Positions 30,697-33,324 of a stretch of DNA of 33,324 nt are shown here, piece by piece. The notes beneath the pieces are model-generated. The model did not search any database, had not been told where the DNA came from, and saw only the letters and a list, made by a program, of their open reading frames with translations. The translations under genes were made by a program, and so were the position numbers. This DNA is from Myxococcaceae bacterium. Lineage in GTDB: Bacteria > Myxococcota > Myxococcia > Myxococcales > Myxococcaceae. The stretch is taken from assembly GCA_016793725.1 (NCBI GenBank), contig JAEUJP010000699.1:1-33324 (forward strand), read 5' to 3'. Numbering within the stretch: the first letter of the stretch is position 1; each line of letters opens with the position of its first letter.

Positions 30697-31556
30697 GAGA
30701 AGAAGCCCTCGAGCGAGAAGTCGCGCTCGCCCGAGTCGACCGCGAGCGCATAGATGCGAGAGCCTGCGCCCTTCTCGGCCACGAGCCGCTCGGCCGCGCA
30801 GACCGAGGCTGCCGAGGCCGTCGAGAGCAAGAGGCCCTCTTCGCGGCCGAGCCTCGCGCGCATCGCCCACGCGTCTTCGTCGCTGACGTCGATCGTGCGC
30901 GACACGAGCGTGCGGTCGAGCATGGGCACCTTCGCCCAGCTCGCGTTGCCGGGCTGGCGGTGCGGCTTCCAGATGCCGTGGTCGATGACGGGGCTCTTCG
31001 CGGGCTGCACGGCGACCCCTTCGACGCCCGGCCACTGCGCCCGCAGCTCGCTCATGACTCCTGACAGCGTGGCACCCGAGCCGCAGCCCGCGACGAACGC
31101 GTCGACCCGACCACCGTCGTCTTTGATGGTCTCGACCAGCTCGCGGCCGACCTCGTGGGCGACGGCGATGCGCACCGACGGGTACGTCTCTGAGAGCAGG
31201 TTGCCGTGCGAGCGGGCGGCGGCGCGCGCCCCTTCGGGGCCGTGCTCGAACGGCGTGAGGGTGAGCTTCGCGCCCCACAGCTCGAGCGCCTGCCGCACCT
31301 CGATCGAGGCGTCTTCGGCGAGCCACGCCTGCAGCGTGAGGCCGCGCGCGGCGCACTGGGCGGCGACGGCGACGCAGAGGGCTCCGTTGCCGGCCTCGAT
31401 GACCGAGGCGCCCCTGGGAAACGTGGCCTGCTCGCAGAGCGCGCGCGCCACGCGATCGAAGTAGGTCGCGTTCGGGCTGAAGGTCTCGAGCTTCAAGAAG
31501 ACGCAGCCCTGCCCCACTCGCTGCAGGCGCGCGACGGGCGTCTTCCCGATCAACAT
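30693..31556 (-). CDS. Cysteine synthase-like protein lacking the PLP lysine
   Basis: A 287-residue fold-type II PLP family member with degraded active site. The start MLIGKTPVARLQRVGQG and the region SPVIDHGIWKP follow CysK/CysM. The PLP lysine position is Phe33 (SPNATYFDRVARAL against the usual NPxxSVKDR). The substrate loop reads EAGNGA instead of TSGNTG. The phosphate loop AGCGSGATLSG is kept, and the PLP-ring Ser region is STASAAS rather than SSGAA. It is first in the operon and overlaps the E1 gene as GTGA (30693-30696). Likely a pseudoenzyme with a regulatory or scaffolding role (inference), perhaps with CysM or CysO. Confidence 0.85.
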   Translation of the reverse strand: MLIGKTPVARLQRVGQGCVFLKLETFSPNATYFDRVARALCEQATFPRGASVIEAGNGALCVAVAAQCAARGLTLQAWLAEDASIEVRQALELWGAKLTLTPFEHGPEGARAAARSHGNLLSETYPSVRIAVAHEVGRELVETIKDDGGRVDAFVAGCGSGATLSGVMSELRAQWPGVEGVAVQPAKSPVIDHGIWKPHRQPGNASWAKVPMLDRTLVSRTIDVSDEDAWAMRARLGREEGLLLSTASAASVCAAERLVAEKGAGSRIYALAVDSGERDFSLEGFFS

Positions 31557-31576
31557 GGGGCGCTCATATCGAACGG

Positions 31577-31592
31577 TACGACGAATGTCGTA
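31577..31592. promoter_or_regulatory. Inverted repeat upstream of the sulfur operon
   Basis: TACGAC (31577-31582) and GTCGTA (31587-31592) form a perfect 6-bp inverted repeat around GAAT, 21 bp before the operon's first ATG and 54 bp before the kinase gene's start. It sits in the only sizeable intergenic space of this divergent pair, so it could be an operator for a dimeric regulator. No convincing -35/-10 pair was found around it. Confidence 0.4.
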
Positions 31593-31645
31593 TCGGTCAT
31601 CAGGGGCGAAGCGCCGCCGCGAAGAACCGGCATAGACTGCCTGCC

Positions 31646-32917
31646 GTGCTCGACCCGACGATGCCCGCCTCGACCGGCGACCCTGTGTCGGACGATCGGC
31701 GTGCGCGCGTGAAGGCCGTGCTCGATCGCCGGCACCTCACCCAAGATCTCTCGACCGACCAGGCCAACACCAGCTGGATGCAGGAGCGCTTCGTCGCCCG
31801 CGCCCGCGCGCTCTTCTACGCGCGCATGATGTTCTTGACCCTCGGCCTCTTGATTCTCGCGGTGCCGATCTGGAGCAACCAGTTCGCGCTCACCGGGCCC
31901 AGCGCGTTCGCCGGCTACTTCGCGATGTTGATGTACAGCATCGCGAACTACCTCGTGCTCGAGAACCCGCGCGCCGGGCGCATCGTCACCTACGTCACGC
32001 TCTGCTGCGACCTGATGATCATGGTGTACCTCATCATTCGCGGCGGCGGCCTGCAGAGCCCGCTGCTCGCGACGCAGCTGTTGTTCACCACGCTGTTCGC
32101 GATTCTCTTTCCCAAGCCGCTCGCGATTCTGCCGCCGCTGCTCGCGCTGCTCATCACGACGCGCATCGACCAGCTGCTCAACCGTTCGCCCACGGCGCGC
32201 GAGGTGCTGACGCTGCTGTGGTACCTCGCGCTCAACTTCATCATCATCTACGTGCTCGTGTACCTGAACGAGCGCGAGGTCGCCGCGCACCGCGAGGTCG
32301 TCGAGCTGCAGGGTGACCTCAAAGAGCTCGCGGTCGTCGAAGAGCGCAACCGCCTCGCGCGCGAGATTCACGACGGCCTCGGCGCCTCGCTCTCGTCGCT
32401 CATCATTCAGAGCGAGTACATCTTGTCGCTCGCGAAAGACGAGGCGCTTCTGAAAGAGCTGAAGGAGCTCAAGTCGTCGGCCGAAGAGTCGATCGAAGAG
32501 CTGAGGCGCAACCTGCGCATGATGCGCGAAGACTTCGATCTGGGCGTCGGGCTCGAAGACTACGTGAAGACCTTTCGCGAACGAACGCAGCTCGACGTGC
32601 GATTCGAGCGCGCAGGCCACGTGGGCAAGCTCGACCCCGAGAAGCAGCTCGCGCTGTTCCGCGTGCTGCAGGAGTGCCTCTCGAACGCGGCGAAGCACGC
32701 GCAGCCGAAGGCGATCGAGGTCAAGCTGCACTTCGGGCTCAACAGCGTCGATCTGTCGGTGAAAGACGACGGCAAGGGCTTCGAGACCCGCGGCAAGAAG
32801 GTGGGCCACTATGGGCTCATCAACATGCACGAGCGGGCGATGAAGGTCGGTGGTCACGTGATCATCGACTCGTCGCCGGGCAAAGGCGCACACATCTCGT
32901 TTTCGGTTCCCGTCTGA
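31646..32917 (+). CDS. NarL-type sensor histidine kinase
   Basis: A 423-residue membrane histidine kinase of the HisKA_3 (NarX/DegS) class. About five hydrophobic segments lie in residues 60-207 (for example MMFLTLGLLILAVPIW and LALNFIIIYVLVY), forming a membrane sensor with little periplasmic domain. Then comes a coiled coil, the phosphoacceptor motif EERNRLAREIHDGLGASL (His242), and the HATPase domain with N box ECLSNAAKHA, G1 DDGKGF and a late GLINMHERAMKVGG and SPGKGAHISF. Start is GTG 31646; ATG 31661 is possible. The response regulator follows 13 bp downstream. The signal is unknown; it is divergent from the sulfur operon. Confidence 0.88.
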   Translation: MLDPTMPASTGDPVSDDRRARVKAVLDRRHLTQDLSTDQANTSWMQERFVARARALFYARMMFLTLGLLILAVPIWSNQFALTGPSAFAGYFAMLMYSIANYLVLENPRAGRIVTYVTLCCDLMIMVYLIIRGGGLQSPLLATQLLFTTLFAILFPKPLAILPPLLALLITTRIDQLLNRSPTAREVLTLLWYLALNFIIIYVLVYLNEREVAAHREVVELQGDLKELAVVEERNRLAREIHDGLGASLSSLIIQSEYILSLAKDEALLKELKELKSSAEESIEELRRNLRMMREDFDLGVGLEDYVKTFRERTQLDVRFERAGHVGKLDPEKQLALFRVLQECLSNAAKHAQPKAIEVKLHFGLNSVDLSVKDDGKGFETRGKKVGHYGLINMHERAMKVGGHVIIDSSPGKGAHISFSVPV

Positions 32918-32930
32918 AGGAGCAACGAAC

Positions 32931-33324
32931 GTGGAAGAACAACCCCAGGTCACCCCGAACCCGCCGCAGCCGCCGATTCGCGTGTACGTCGTCGAAGACC
33001 AGACGAAGATCTTGAAGAACCAGCTGAAGCTGCTCGAGTCGAGCCGCGAGGTGACGATCGTCGGCACGGCCCTCTCGGGCGAGACCGCGGTCGAAGAGGT
33101 GCCCCGCATCAAGCCCGACGTGCTGCTGCTCGACCTCGGGCTGCCGCGCATGAGCGGCATCGACGTGACGCGGGTGGTGAAGGCGTCGACGCCGTCGGTC
33201 GAAATTCTCATCTTCACCATCTTCGACGAGGAAGACAAAGTGCTCGAGGCGGTGAAGGCTGGCGCGTCTGGGTACCTCTTGAAGGGCACCCCCGCCGACC
33301 GCATCGTCGAGGCGATCAAAGAGG
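32931..33324 (+). CDS. NarL/FixJ-type response regulator (3' end outside window)
   Basis: Receiver domain partner of the kinase above. From GTG 32931, with AAGGAG 8 bases upstream (32917-32922). The first 15 residues are a Pro/Gln-rich leader; then IRVYVVEDQTKIL (acidic pair), VLLLDLGLPRMSGIDV with phosphoacceptor Asp68, Thr96 in LIFTIFDEED, and Lys118 in YLLKGTPADRI, the usual switch and catalytic residues. The LuxR-type DNA-binding domain expected at the C-terminus is beyond the window edge. Kinase and regulator are almost surely co-transcribed. Confidence 0.9.
   Translation, partial: MEEQPQVTPNPPQPPIRVYVVEDQTKILKNQLKLLESSREVTIVGTALSGETAVEEVPRIKPDVLLLDLGLPRMSGIDVTRVVKASTPSVEILIFTIFDEEDKVLEAVKAGASGYLLKGTPADRIVEAIKE

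Noticed and set aside
29890..31356. E1 gene extended upstream to a 488-codon start
   Set aside because: The first 220 codons are antisense-like Arg/Ala sequence overlapping the CysM-like gene in another frame; GTG 30696 with GTGA overlap fits better.

Overview
The window is a gene-dense, high-GC chromosomal segment that looks like a myxobacterium (Myxococcota, Cystobacterineae-like). Pointers are a DUF2378-family protein (a Myxococcus paralogue family), a DUF6209-type lipoprotein, a protein with a MYXO-CTERM-like tail, a GYF plus AgmX/PglI-type C-terminal protein, PilT, and many TPR or lipoprotein genes. No rRNA, CRISPR array, insertion sequence or prophage was seen. No gene-free stretch exceeds 300 bases; the largest (about 14051-14319) holds a tRNA-like cloverleaf.

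Layout. 1-3316 (minus): an FHA protein (cut by the window edge), a TPR protein preceded by tandem micro-ORFs, an unknown membrane-anchored protein, BamD and RecX. 3345-9027: an unknown acidic-tailed protein, PilT with an unusual Pro/Ala tail, HisS, a frameshifted small gene, the rplM-rpsI operon with a clear terminator, and a PlsC-type acyltransferase. 9024-16081: a Rep/UvrD/PcrA helicase, a small protein with an uninterrupted run of 13 Cys at three-residue spacing, an RlmI-like methyltransferase, a TPR-zincin protein, the tRNA-like element, a coupled pair (82-aa Cys/His protein, then an S24/S26-like domain fused in frame to TatD), and a multiply frameshifted gene remnant. 16109-23658: two lipoproteins, a DUF2378 protein overlapping clpX, ClpX, two unknown or motility-like proteins, TruA, an RHH regulator and a small outer-membrane-like protein. 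23691-26336: a large exported protein with both a lipobox and a MYXO-CTERM-like tail.

26393-31556 (minus) is the most interesting region: eight tightly packed sulfur-metabolism genes, most overlapping by 1-10 bases. In transcription order they are: a cysteine-synthase-like protein whose PLP lysine is replaced by Phe; an E1 (ThiF/MoeB) domain fused to a TusA-like domain but lacking the E1 N-terminal helix; a CysO-type sulfur carrier ending in Gly-Gly; an 88-residue ORF that begins with exactly that missing E1 N-terminal segment; CysM; a JAMM/Mec-type metallopeptidase; an APS-kinase-like protein with a basic tail; and LarE. Known biology of the Mycobacterium tuberculosis CysO-CysM-Mec pathway suggests carrier-borne cysteine synthesis: the E1 activates the carrier C-terminus, sulfur is loaded, CysM transfers it to an activated serine, and Mec releases cysteine. 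The TusA fusion, the split E1 and the lysine-less CysM paralogue are departures from that textbook version. The window ends with a NarL-type histidine kinase and its response regulator (cut by the window edge), divergent from the sulfur operon.
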